The notes beneath the pieces are model-generated. The model saw nothing but the letters and a program-made list of their open reading frames with translations, had not been told where the DNA came from and searched no databases. DNA of 64,000 nt from Archangium sp. (lineage in GTDB: Bacteria; Myxococcota; Myxococcia; Myxococcales; Myxococcaceae), in contig JAUYRZ010000103.1 in NCBI GenBank assembly GCA_030695565.1, forward strand, positions 1-64,000. The letters are read 5' to 3'. This document shows positions 26,621 through 35,218 of the stretch, in pieces (positions within the stretch are counted from its first letter, which is position 1; every line of letters begins with the position of its first letter). Made by a program: the position numbers and the translations under genes.

Positions 26621-27460
26621 TCACACCCGCAGGCTGCGGTGCTGACGGCGCCGTTTGAGCAGCAGCAGGCCGAGCAGGGAGAGCTCGGGCATGGCGGAGC
26701 AGCCCCGCGCCTTCCCCAGCTCTCCGTCGTACGCGGGAAGCAAGCACGTGCGCGCGAGTTGGCCGGCCGGGTAGATCTCACAGACGAACTTCTTCGAGTC
26801 GGCGTCGAGGCTGCGTTTGCTCGTCTCACCAGGCAACGCGCTGGCGTTCATGGTGGAGCTCGCCGACGGGCTGTGACTCAAGCCGAGCACGTGGCCGAAC
26901 TCGTGCGTCACCGTGTTCTGCACGTCGCTGGCGACGCAGCTGGTGTCGAAGGCCGGGGGAAAGCAGGGCGGCGCGTCGACGGTGGTGAAGATGAAGCGCG
27001 GCGTATTGAGCTCGATGTCGGAGTCGGAGATGCGCCCGCTGTTCTTCTCGTAGCTGGTGGTGGTGATGGCCAGCGCGCCGTTCGCGTGCTCCCAACAATC
27101 ACGCTCGTTGCCGCAGGTCTCCGGGTCGTTGCAGGCGGGCATCAGCTCGTCGCAGTCGACCTGCCTGAAGAGCACGAGGGTGGTGCCGTCGTCTTCGATC
27201 TTCCGGGTGCTCACCCGCGGGCGTTCTTCGAAGCCGATGTTGCCGCAGAGGGCCAGCTGCTGGCCCCAGCTCTGGTACGAGGCGGTGATCGCGAAGAACT
27301 CGGTGTCGCCGGGCGTCTCGGGGTTGCCCACGTTGCTCTGCTCCACGCTGATGACGGTGCCTTCTTTCCACCACAGGCACTGCGAGCTGGGGTCATCGCG
27401 ATCGACGCGACTGCGCACGTACTGAGAGAGCACCAACGTCGCGACCACTCCAGTGAGCAT
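26621..27460 (-). CDS. Zinc metalloprotease with MYXO-CTERM-type tail
   Basis: This 279-residue exported protein has an N-terminal hydrophobic signal, a Cys-rich middle and the matrixin/metzincin zinc motif THEFGHVLGLSHS near residue 196, followed by a Met-containing segment (STMNASALPGE). The C-terminus has a Cys (RGCSAMPEL), a short hydrophobic helix (LSLLGLLLL) and a basic end (KRRRQHRS), the layout of a MYXO-CTERM sorting tail. It should be a surface-anchored or released protease, plausibly for predation or matrix processing (inference). It is divergent from the amidohydrolase lipoprotein gene. Confidence 0.82.
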   Translation of the reverse strand: MLTGVVATLVLSQYVRSRVDRDDPSSQCLWWKEGTVISVEQSNVGNPETPGDTEFFAITASYQSWGQQLALCGNIGFEERPRVSTRKIEDDGTTLVLFRQVDCDELMPACNDPETCGNERDCWEHANGALAITTTSYEKNSGRISDSDIELNTPRFIFTTVDAPPCFPPAFDTSCVASDVQNTVTHEFGHVLGLSHSPSASSTMNASALPGETSKRSLDADSKKFVCEIYPAGQLARTCLLPAYDGELGKARGCSAMPELSLLGLLLLKRRRQHRSLRV

Positions 27461-27480
27461 CGCGTCGAACCTACACGCCT

Positions 27481-27503
27481 CCCTCTCCCCGAGGGGGAGA
27501 GGG
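27481..27503. repeat. REP-like intergenic hairpin, copy 2 (perfect)
   Basis: CCCTCTCCCC and GGGGAGAGGG form a perfect 10-base inverted repeat around a three-base loop. Unlike the other copies, which sit at gene ends, this one lies between two divergent start codons (27460 and 27528). It therefore cannot act as a simple terminator there, and may instead influence the promoters. Confidence 0.75.
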
Positions 27504-27527
27504 CAGACGGTCTAAGGTGCGCGAACC

Positions 27528-28913
27528 GTGCGAATCCCGTTCTTCATCTCCGCGCTGCTCCTGACGAGCTGCATCCATTTCCCCTCCTACCGGCCCCTGG
27601 TGTCCGCGGGCGCCACGGGAAGAATCGTCTTCCGGGACGCCGCAGTCTTCACTGCTACGTCGACCGAGCTGCTCGAGCACACCGATGTCTGGGTAGAGGA
27701 CGGGCTGATCACGGGGATCGAGCCGACCGACCCCTCGAAGCCCGCGACGCTGGTCATCGACGGGCGGGGCAAGACGTTGATGCCCGGGCTGGTCGACGCG
27801 CACGTGCACACCACGATGAACTCGTTGCCGCCCTGGTACCCCTCGATCCCCAACCCGGGCCACAACCTGGAGGCGTTCCTCTACGCGGGCATCACCACGG
27901 TCAACGATCTGGGTGGCAGCCCCGACGAGATCCGCGGGCTGCGCAAGGAGATCGCCGAAGGCACCCGGTTGGGGCCCCGCATCTACTTCGCAGGTCAAAT
28001 CATCACGCACCGCGATGGGTACCCCATCAGCATGGTGCGCGAGGCGTATGGGGCGCTCGCGTACGCAGCCATCGGCGACAAGCTGGCCACGCAGATTGCT
28101 TCACCGCAAGAAGGCGCGCTGGCGGTGCGCAAGCGGTTCGCCGCGGGTGCGACGATGATCAAGGTGGTGATCGCCGACATTCCGCGCGGCGCGCCGAGGC
28201 TCAGCGGCGAGGAACTCGATGCGATCGTTCGGCAGGCGCACCAGCTCGGCCTGCAGGTGATCGCGCACATCGATACGAGCGAAGACGCGTTGATGGCGGC
28301 GCGGCACGAGGTCGATGCGCTGGCGCACGGCGTGGAGACCACGGTGCTCACGCCCGAGCAGGCCGCCGAGCTGAAGGCGTCGGGCATCGTGATGGTGCCC
28401 ACGCTCGTGAACTACGAGCGGTTCTGTCAGATCGCGCAGAAGCGCTATCGCCCGCTGGCCCTCACGGTGGAGTCGGAGCCGAGCGAAGTCCTCGCGCAGT
28501 TCGCGCCCTCGTTCGTGGACTCGGCGAAACTGCCCAAGGGCTTCTACGCGTGGGGTGATGAGCTCGAGGCGAACGTGAAGGTGCGCTCGGACAACGTGCG
28601 CACGGCGTGGGAAGCGGGCGTGCCGTTGGTGGCGGGCGCGGATGCGATGGGCTCCGTCGGGACGTTCGCGGGCGACCTGCACCATGAGCTGGAGATGTGG
28701 GTTGCGGCGGGTATTCCGCCCGCGGAGGCGTTGTTGGCAGCGACGTCGAAGAGCGCGCGCTTCATCACGCCGCGGCCGAGCTTCGGGACGATCGAAGTGG
28801 GGAAGAGCGCTGACCTGCTGCTGATCGATGGTGATCCGCTGAAGGACATCAGTGTCACCCAGAAGATCCTGACGGTGATGGCGAGGGGGCAGCTGGTCGA
28901 GCGGCTCAAGTGA
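27528..28913 (+). CDS. Amidohydrolase-family lipoprotein
   Basis: A GTG start gives a lipoprotein signal (FFISALLLTSC). The 461-residue protein is an amidohydrolase 1-type enzyme: PGLVDAHVHT (first metal His pair), a Lys in TMIKVVIADIPRGAP, His in VIAHIDTSED and LAHGVE, and Asp in VAGADAMG. The C-terminal small beta domain (GTIEVGKSADLLLIDGDPL) is typical of imidazolonepropionase-like and prolidase-like amidohydrolases. It should act at the periplasmic face; the substrate is unknown. A REP-like hairpin lies three bases after its stop codon. Confidence 0.85.
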   Translation: MRIPFFISALLLTSCIHFPSYRPLVSAGATGRIVFRDAAVFTATSTELLEHTDVWVEDGLITGIEPTDPSKPATLVIDGRGKTLMPGLVDAHVHTTMNSLPPWYPSIPNPGHNLEAFLYAGITTVNDLGGSPDEIRGLRKEIAEGTRLGPRIYFAGQIITHRDGYPISMVREAYGALAYAAIGDKLATQIASPQEGALAVRKRFAAGATMIKVVIADIPRGAPRLSGEELDAIVRQAHQLGLQVIAHIDTSEDALMAARHEVDALAHGVETTVLTPEQAAELKASGIVMVPTLVNYERFCQIAQKRYRPLALTVESEPSEVLAQFAPSFVDSAKLPKGFYAWGDELEANVKVRSDNVRTAWEAGVPLVAGADAMGSVGTFAGDLHHELEMWVAAGIPPAEALLAATSKSARFITPRPSFGTIEVGKSADLLLIDGDPLKDISVTQKILTVMARGQLVERLK

Positions 28914-28916
28914 TCC

Positions 28917-28949
28917 CCCTCTCCCTTCGGGAGAGGGTCGGGGTGAGGG
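28917..28949. repeat. REP-like intergenic hairpin, copy 3
   Basis: A 9-base perfect stem (CCCTCTCCC/GGGAGAGGG, TTC loop) is followed by GGGGTGAGGG. It fills the space between the convergent stop codons of the amidohydrolase lipoprotein and the phospholipase D-like gene. It probably serves as a bidirectional transcription barrier. Confidence 0.75.
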
Positions 28950-28950
28950 C

Positions 28951-29564
28951 TTAGCGTCCGAACCGCTTCGAGTGACCCAGCACGACCCCGCCCTTCGACG
29001 CGCGTGACCGCCTCTTTGCCGGCCCCGGCCCAATCGGATCCGGACACAAATCATGCAGCCGGCACGTCTTGCACTCCGCGCCGCTCCACACCGCGTCGAA
29101 CAGCGCCGACACCCGATCGATCGTATCGAAGTCTTCCGTGACCAGGCCCAGCTCGAAGTTCCGCCGTTGGCATGTTTCGCGCCCAGGCCCGCGCCGGTGA
29201 GATTGGCGCTCCCCAGGTACAGCCAGGCCCCGTCGATCAACACGGCCTTGAAGTGCACCCGCGGGCAGATCTTCAACCCCATGCCTCCGCTGGTGAGCCG
29301 CTCGTGTTTGTCGAACGCTTCGCGAAACGGGCGGCTGGGCAGCTCCGCGTGGAGCAACCGCACCGTCACGCCCTTCTTGCTGAGCTGCGCGAACAGATCG
29401 GCGATCGGCCTGAACTGCCCGGCCTTCAGCTCGACCAGCATCGCCTTCACGTTGGCGGTCGCGATGAGCACCGACTCGCGCGCCTGCGTCATTTTCTCCA
29501 GCACCACGCGCCGGTAGAGCGCTTCGCCCGAGAGCAGCTCCGCATCAATGGGGTGGGACGGCAT
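28951..29564 (-). pseudogene. Phospholipase D-like gene interrupted by a one-base deletion
   Basis: The first ~133 codons are intact and include an HKD motif (VHFKAVLIDGAWLYLGSANL). At about 29160-29168 the frame breaks after GAKHAN. Adding one C there restores a typical continuation (NRRNFELGLVTEDFD) and a C..C.....C segment (CKTCRLHDLCPDP). It would then end at a stop at 28951-28953 next to the REP-like hairpin. Without the repair, translation runs out of frame into the neighbouring gene. The intact protein would be about 205 residues with a single HKD motif. The cause is a real mutation or a sequencing error; I cannot tell which. Confidence 0.82.
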
Positions 29565-29594
29565 TCCCCGAAGCTACAGGAGTACGCTCCCCCC

Positions 29595-30971
29595 GTGCGT
29601 CGCGCGCTCATGCTCATGGCGGGGTTGCTCGGGGGCTGCTCGTCGTCGAGCATGAACCCACCCGCGGCGATGCCGTGCCTGGTCGTCACACCTTCAGAGA
29701 TCGACTTCGGTGAGGTCGAGAACCTGAACATGGGGTTCGAGCGCCTGCAGGTCAGCAACCCCGGCCGCTTCAACCGCACGGTGACGGCCTCGACGCCGCT
29801 GGCCTTCGGCATTTCGCCGGTGTCGGTGCAGCTCCCGGCCCACAGCACGCGCGCCTTCGTGGTGCAGTTTCAACCGGCGGATGCGCGGCTCCATCTCGGT
29901 GAGCTCGAGCTGAATGGCGGGCAGGGTTGCACGGCGACGGTGCGCCTGAGGGGCCTCGGTCAGGGCTCGCTCACGATGGTGCCTGCGCTGCTCGACTTCG
30001 GTTTCATGGAGCCCGGTGAACGCAAGACGCTCGAGCTGAGCGTGGTGAACACCCGCCGCACGCCCGTGCAGATTACCTCTGCCGGCTTCCTCCCCGGCTC
30101 GAGCGCCGCGTTCAGCATGGTGCTGCCGTCTCGATTCGAGCTGGCTCCCAGCAGCGCCATGTCGCTGGCGATCACTGCCTCCCCCTCGAGCGATGAGGCG
30201 TACCAGGCCCAGCTCCAGCTGGGTTCGGCTGAGGGCTTTCTGCGCTCGCGCTTCATCGTGGAAGGCGGCGCGCCGGTCGCCGAACTCTCGCCGCGCTCCG
30301 TGCACCTGCCGGTGGTCGGCTTCACGCTTCTTTCGTTTCCACGCTCCTTTGCCGACCGGGTGGTGTCCCTGCGCAACGCGAGCACGAGGGGCCGGTCGAC
30401 CGGTGCACAGCTCCGCCTGGTGCCGCCGCTGTTCAAGGTCGAGCTGCTCGACGGAGGGACGGTGGATGAACTCACCGTCGTTCCGGCCAGCGAGCTCCTG
30501 CGAGGCCTCGGTCTCGGCGAGGCGGCGACTGTTTCGCTTCACTTCGAACCCAGGTCAGTCGGCAGCCGCGGCTATCGCGTCACGCTCTTCACCAATGATC
30601 CGGTGCAGCCCGAGCAGGTGTTCTCGTTCGAGACGAGCGTTCAGCAGTTGCCCGCGTGCACGCTCGACATTTCGCCGCCCATCGAGCTGGTGCTCGCGCC
30701 TCAGGCCGATGGCAGCTCGACCGGAGCGGTCACCTTCACCAACACGGGCCTCGACCCCTGTGTCGTCGACGACCTGCGGCTCGAGGGTCCGGTGCCGCCG
30801 GGCTTCCGCGTGGTGAACCCCGAGGCGCAGGTGACGATCGCGCCGGGCGAGAGTCACGCCGTGCAGCTCGCCGGCCCGCGCGCGCTCTTCGGTTCCACCA
30901 CCGTGCTGGGCTTCCACGTGTTCAACCGCGACAGCGTGCGCGAGTACATCAACCTGCAAGCGCCGCCCTGA
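29595..30971 (+). CDS. Lipoprotein with ASH/choice-of-anchor-D-like domains
   Basis: The GTG start at 29595 gives RRALMLMAGLLGGCSSSS, a lipoprotein signal with lipobox LGGC. The 458-residue protein has three to four Ig-like units with the pattern P..IDFG.V..G......V.N.....V (for example TPSEIDFGEVENLN and PALLDFGFMEPGE), as in ASPM-SPD2-Hydin-type domains. These occur in large surface proteins; no enzyme motif is seen. It is divergent from the phospholipase D-like gene with 30 bases between starts, and precedes cydA by 64 bases. Confidence 0.78.
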   Translation: MRRALMLMAGLLGGCSSSSMNPPAAMPCLVVTPSEIDFGEVENLNMGFERLQVSNPGRFNRTVTASTPLAFGISPVSVQLPAHSTRAFVVQFQPADARLHLGELELNGGQGCTATVRLRGLGQGSLTMVPALLDFGFMEPGERKTLELSVVNTRRTPVQITSAGFLPGSSAAFSMVLPSRFELAPSSAMSLAITASPSSDEAYQAQLQLGSAEGFLRSRFIVEGGAPVAELSPRSVHLPVVGFTLLSFPRSFADRVVSLRNASTRGRSTGAQLRLVPPLFKVELLDGGTVDELTVVPASELLRGLGLGEAATVSLHFEPRSVGSRGYRVTLFTNDPVQPEQVFSFETSVQQLPACTLDISPPIELVLAPQADGSSTGAVTFTNTGLDPCVVDDLRLEGPVPPGFRVVNPEAQVTIAPGESHAVQLAGPRALFGSTTVLGFHVFNRDSVREYINLQAPP

Positions 30972-31035
30972 CACGATGCCAGCCATTACTTGATGTCGCT
31001 GCACGCGCGACCGGACACCATCAAGATGGAGACCC

Positions 31036-32364
31036 ATGGCTGACCCGCTCGCGTGGCACCGGCTGCAGTTCGCCTTCACCATCGTCTATCACTACCTCTT
31101 CCCTCAGCTGACGATGGGGCTGGCGTTGATCATCGTGCTGCTCAAAGCGCGCGCACTCCGGCCGGGCGGTGAGGCGTACGCGACGGCCGCGCGCTTCTGG
31201 GTGCGCATCTTCGGGCTCAACTTCGTGGTCGGCGTGGTCACCGGCATCCCCATGGAGTTCCAGTTCGGCACCAACTGGGCGCGTTTTTCAGCGGTCACCG
31301 GCGAAGTGGTGGGGCAACTGCTCGCCATCGAGGGGCTCTTCGCGTTCTTTCTCGAGTCGTCCTTCCTCGCGATGCTGGTGTGGGGAGAGAAGAAGCTGGG
31401 CCCGAAGAAACACTTCGCCGCCGCCCTCGCGCTCTTCGTGGGGAGCTGGATGTCGGGCGTGATCATCATCACCACCAACGCCTTCATGCAGAACCCGGTG
31501 GGCTACGGGCGCGGGCCCGACGGCGTGTTCGTCATTCAGGATCTCGGCGCGTACCTGTTCAACCCCTGGGCGCTCGCGCAGTTCGCGCACAACCAGATGG
31601 CCTCGTTGGTGACCGCGTCGTTCGTGGTGACCGCGGTCGGTGCGTTCTGGTTCCTGGGCGGCGCGCACCTCGAGCAGGCGCGGCTCAACTTGAAGGTGGG
31701 CACCGGGCTCGGGCTCCTCGCGTCGGTGCTCGTCGCGTTTCCCACCGGAGACCTGCAGGCGAAGCTCGTCGCCCATCACCAACCCGCTGCGCTCGCCGCG
31801 ATGGAAGGCCGCTTCGAGTCAGGCACCCGCGCTGAGATTCACCTGCTCGGCCAGCCCAACGTGAAGGAGCGCAAGCTCGACAATCCCATCGGTGTGCCGA
31901 TGGTGCTCTCCTTCCTCGCGTTCGGCCGCTTCAACGCAGAGGTGAAGGGGCTCAACGAGTTTCCTGAAGCCGACTGGCCCGACAACATCGAGCTGCTCTA
32001 CTACTCGTTTCACGTGATGGTCGGCCTGGGCACCCTGTTCATCGGGCTGATGGGGCTGGCCGTTTTGTTTCGATGGAGAGGGTGGCTCGAGAAGACGCGG
32101 CCGCTGCTCTGGGCGCTGATGCTGGCCTTTCCGTTTCCGTACATCGCGAACACCGCGGGGTGGATGACGGCAGAGCTGGGTCGGCAACCGTGGCTCGTCT
32201 ACGGGCTCTTGCGCACGGCGGATGGCGCGAGCCCCACGGTGCACGCGGGCAGCACGTTGTTCACCCTCATCGGGTTCTGTGGCCTGTACCTCGTGTTGGG
32301 GCTCGCGTTTCTGTTCCTCGTGGGGCGCGAAGTGACGCACGGGCCGGAGGCTGCACATGCATGA
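31036..32364 (+). CDS. cydA: Cytochrome bd-type quinol oxidase subunit I
   Basis: This 442-residue membrane protein has the heme ligand His19 in FTIVYHYLFP, a second conserved His in AQFAHNQMAS, the Met ligand region YYSFHVMVGLG and the signature GRQPW..YGLLRT. It oxidises quinol and reduces oxygen to water at the membrane. The length indicates the short Q-loop subclass, unlike the longer E. coli subunit. A GGAG lies eight bases before the ATG. It is followed 33 bases later by cydB; no small CydX-like gene was recognised. Confidence 0.95.
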   Translation: MADPLAWHRLQFAFTIVYHYLFPQLTMGLALIIVLLKARALRPGGEAYATAARFWVRIFGLNFVVGVVTGIPMEFQFGTNWARFSAVTGEVVGQLLAIEGLFAFFLESSFLAMLVWGEKKLGPKKHFAAALALFVGSWMSGVIIITTNAFMQNPVGYGRGPDGVFVIQDLGAYLFNPWALAQFAHNQMASLVTASFVVTAVGAFWFLGGAHLEQARLNLKVGTGLGLLASVLVAFPTGDLQAKLVAHHQPAALAAMEGRFESGTRAEIHLLGQPNVKERKLDNPIGVPMVLSFLAFGRFNAEVKGLNEFPEADWPDNIELLYYSFHVMVGLGTLFIGLMGLAVLFRWRGWLEKTRPLLWALMLAFPFPYIANTAGWMTAELGRQPWLVYGLLRTADGASPTVHAGSTLFTLIGFCGLYLVLGLAFLFLVGREVTHGPEAAHA

Positions 32365-32397
32365 GCAGAACGGTCGGTCTGCTCGGGAGGAACGGTG

Positions 32398-33435
32398 ATG
32401 CCTGAGATCTCCACCGTCTGGTTCTGGCTGGTCGCGCTCCTGTTGACCGCGTGGGCGGTGCTCGATGGCTTCGACTTCGGCGCCGGCATCCTGCACCGCT
32501 TCGTGGCGCGCACCGACTCCGAGCGCCGCGAAGTGCTCGGCGCGATCGGCCCGGTGTTCGACGGCAACGAGGTCTGGCTCATCGCCGCCGGGGGCTCGCT
32601 CTACTTCGCCTTCCCCCGCCTGATGGCGGCTGCCTTCTCGGGCTTCTACCTGCCGATGATCTTCGTCGTCTGGGCGCTGCTCCTGCGCGGCGTGTCGCTC
32701 GAGCTCCGCAGCCACGTCACCAACTCACTCTGGCGCAGCTTCTTCGACACCACCTTCGGGGTCTCTTCTTTCGCCGTGCCGCTGCTGATGGGCGCGCTGC
32801 TGGGCAACCTGGTGCGCGGCGTGCCGTTGCGTGAAGACGGCTACTTCGAGCTCGGCCTCTTCGCTGCCGGAGGCGACCTCGGCGTGCTCGACGGCTACAC
32901 CTTCCTCTGCGCGCTCCTGGTTCTCACCACGCTCGCGGCCCACGGAGCGAACTGGCTCGTGTGGAAGACGCAGGGCCCGATGCACCAGCGCGTGCGCTCG
33001 TTGCGACTCCCGCTGTGGCTCGGTTCATGCTCACTGTGGCTGTTGACCACGTTCGTCACCTGGCGCGTGGCCCCCGACGTCATCGCCCGCTTCCCGCAGC
33101 GGCCGCTGGCGTGGCTCGGCCTGGTCCTGGTCCTGGGTGGACTCACGACGGTCTTCCTCAAACGAAAGGAAGAACTCGCTCCGTTCGCCGGCGGCGTGGC
33201 CTTCATCGTGGGGTGCCTGGTGATGACGGCCGCCTGTCTCTTTCCCGTCGCGTTGCGGGCGAACGAGGCCGCGCTCTCCCTGAGTGTGGCCAGCGCTGCG
33301 ACCGGCGCGAGCGCGATGAAGGGCGCTTTGCTCTGGGCAGGCCCGGGCGTGTTGCTCGCCGCGGGCTACCTCTGGTGGGTGCTCCGCCATTTCCGCGGCA
33401 AGGTCACCGCGGCGCGCGATGGTGAAGGTTATTGA
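32398..33435 (+). CDS. cydB: Cytochrome bd-type quinol oxidase subunit II
   Basis: This 345-residue protein begins near MPEISTVWFWLVALLLTAWAVLDGFDFGAG, the CydB signature with the conserved DGFDFG. It has about eight membrane helices and the motif GPVFDGNEVWLI. The ATG at 32398 has GGGAGGA upstream; a GTG one codon earlier is possible. It pairs with CydA in one operon. Its last seven bases overlap the end of the convergent SnoaL-like gene. Confidence 0.95.
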   Translation: MPEISTVWFWLVALLLTAWAVLDGFDFGAGILHRFVARTDSERREVLGAIGPVFDGNEVWLIAAGGSLYFAFPRLMAAAFSGFYLPMIFVVWALLLRGVSLELRSHVTNSLWRSFFDTTFGVSSFAVPLLMGALLGNLVRGVPLREDGYFELGLFAAGGDLGVLDGYTFLCALLVLTTLAAHGANWLVWKTQGPMHQRVRSLRLPLWLGSCSLWLLTTFVTWRVAPDVIARFPQRPLAWLGLVLVLGGLTTVFLKRKEELAPFAGGVAFIVGCLVMTAACLFPVALRANEAALSLSVASAATGASAMKGALLWAGPGVLLAAGYLWWVLRHFRGKVTAARDGEGY

Positions 33436-33866
33436 GCCGGGCTCGGCGGCTGCGAAAGGTTGCGATCCCGCCCGAACGGGTCACCCAGAATTGCCTCAGT
33501 GTGCAGGGCACACCGCCACTGGCCATCACGCCGAACCCAGGTCGAAGAATCGGTGGCCTCGAGGCTCACCGGTTTCCCCTCGACGACGAGGTCTTCGTGA
33601 ACCCGGTAAGCGACCACCGCCACGTCGTCACCGATGAGCTGAACCTCGGGGTTCTTCGCGAAACGAAAGCTGCGCAGCTCGTAGCGCCCGTCGTTCATCA
33701 TCGCGCCCACCTGTTTGGGGGTGTAGCTCCCAAAGCCCTGGGCCCCGGTCACCACGCAGGGGTCGTCGCTCAGGGCGGCCGCGGTCTTGCCGTCCCTGTT
33801 CTTGATGGCTTCCCAGAATTGCCTCTCCAGCTCCATCAGCTCTTCGGTCGCGTTTGCGTTGGCCAT
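33429..33866 (-). CDS. SnoaL-like/DUF4440-family protein
   Basis: This 145-residue protein has the small alpha+beta NTF2-like pattern: an N-terminal helix (EELMELERQFWEAIKNRDGKTAAALSDDPCVV), then TPKQVGAMMNDGRYELRSF, a VAVVAYRVHEDL strand and a Trp-rich end (DSSTWVRRDGQWRCALH). Members of this fold act as small-molecule-binding or minor enzymatic proteins; no specific role can be assigned. A good AAGGAGG site precedes the ATG. It faces cydB tail to tail with seven shared bases. Confidence 0.78.
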   Translation of the reverse strand: MANANATEELMELERQFWEAIKNRDGKTAAALSDDPCVVTGAQGFGSYTPKQVGAMMNDGRYELRSFRFAKNPEVQLIGDDVAVVAYRVHEDLVVEGKPVSLEATDSSTWVRRDGQWRCALHTEAILGDPFGRDRNLSQPPSPAQ

Positions 33867-33931
33867 GAAAGCCTCCTTGGAAGCAGTGCAAAGAGCATCG
33901 GGTATGCCAGCCCTGTCTGAAGTAACGGGCG

Positions 33932-35218
33932 GTGGTGGCGACTGATCTCGACCAGCCTGCGGAGCGCCGCGCGCTCTACCTGACCGCCTTCTTCCGCGCG
34001 CTCACCACGAGCCTGCTGGGGGTGTTGCTCGGCGTGTTCCTCGCGCGGCAGCACATCACCGGCGCGGCCTTCGGCGCCATCGTCTCGTCGGGCCTGGTGG
34101 GCGCTGCGCTCGCCGCGATTTGCGCCACCTTCTTCGCGGATCGATGGGGCCGCCGCCGCTTCTTGATCGTGTTGTCCCTGCTGTCGGTGGGCGGCACCGT
34201 CGTCTTCGCGTTCAGCGCGAGCCCGCTCACGCTCGCCCTCGCTGCCTTCTTCGGCATGCTCAACGGCATGGGGAAGGATCGCGGCGCCGCGCTCATCCTC
34301 GAGCAGGCGGTGCTTCCCGGCACCACCTCGCCGGGCCAGCGCACGCAGGTGATCGCCTGGTACACGATGCTGCAGGACTTCGGTCACGCGGCCGGCGCGC
34401 TGCTGGCGGGGCTGCCCACGCTGCTCGAGGCCACCACGCCGTTGAACGGAGCGGAACCCCACCGGGTCACGCTGCTCGCCTGCGCCGCGCTGGGGTTGGT
34501 CTCCGTCGGGCTCTATTCGCGCCTGGGTTCGACCATCGAAGCGCCCACGCAACAGGCGGCCCTGGTGCTCACCGCGCACAGCCGCTCGGTGCTGCAAAAA
34601 ATCTCTGCGCTCTTCGCCATCGATGCGCTCGCCGGAGGGTTCCTCACCACCGCGCTGCTCTCGTTCTTCTTCTTCGAGCGGTTCTCCGCCTCGGCAGGGG
34701 CCATCGGCGTGCTCTTCTTCTTCGCGCGCCTGATGAACGCGCTCTCTCATCTCGGAGCGGCCTGGCTCGCCAGGCGCATTGGGCTGGTGAACACGATGGT
34801 CTTCACCCACGTGCCCTCGAGCCTGCTGTTGGTCACCGTCGCGTTCGCGCCCAACTTCTTCGTGGCGGCCGCCCTGTTCCTTCTTCGGGAGGGGCTGGTG
34901 GAGATGGACGTGCCCACCCGGCAGTCCTACGTGATGGCCGTGGTGCAACCCGGCGAGCGCACGTTCGCCTCGGGCATCACCAACCTGGTGCGGCTCGCCT
35001 CGTGGGCCGTGGCGCCCGCGTTCGCGGGTGCGTTGATGGTCGGCGACTCGATGTACCTGCCGCTGGTCATCGGCGCGGCGATGAAGATCTCCTACGACGT
35101 GCTGCTCTGGCGTGCGTTTCGCGGGTTGCCCCCACCCGAAGAGGTCGCCGTCGAGGGCACGAACCCGGCCACGAACGTCTTGAGCTCTTCGAACGGGAGC
35201 GGCGGCGAGAAGAAGTAG
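33932..35218 (+). CDS. Major facilitator superfamily transporter
   Basis: This 428-residue protein has about twelve membrane helices. It has the MFS loop motif after TM2 (ATFFADRWGRRRFLIVLS) and a central cytoplasmic loop near residue 205. It is a secondary transporter of unknown substrate in the inner membrane. The start is one of two adjacent GTG codons. Its last 127 bases overlap tail to tail with the end of the Hpt-REC-EAL gene, so one of the C-termini may have grown by read-through of an older stop. Confidence 0.85.
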   Translation: MVATDLDQPAERRALYLTAFFRALTTSLLGVLLGVFLARQHITGAAFGAIVSSGLVGAALAAICATFFADRWGRRRFLIVLSLLSVGGTVVFAFSASPLTLALAAFFGMLNGMGKDRGAALILEQAVLPGTTSPGQRTQVIAWYTMLQDFGHAAGALLAGLPTLLEATTPLNGAEPHRVTLLACAALGLVSVGLYSRLGSTIEAPTQQAALVLTAHSRSVLQKISALFAIDALAGGFLTTALLSFFFFERFSASAGAIGVLFFFARLMNALSHLGAAWLARRIGLVNTMVFTHVPSSLLLVTVAFAPNFFVAAALFLLREGLVEMDVPTRQSYVMAVVQPGERTFASGITNLVRLASWAVAPAFAGALMVGDSMYLPLVIGAAMKISYDVLLWRAFRGLPPPEEVAVEGTNPATNVLSSSNGSGGEKK

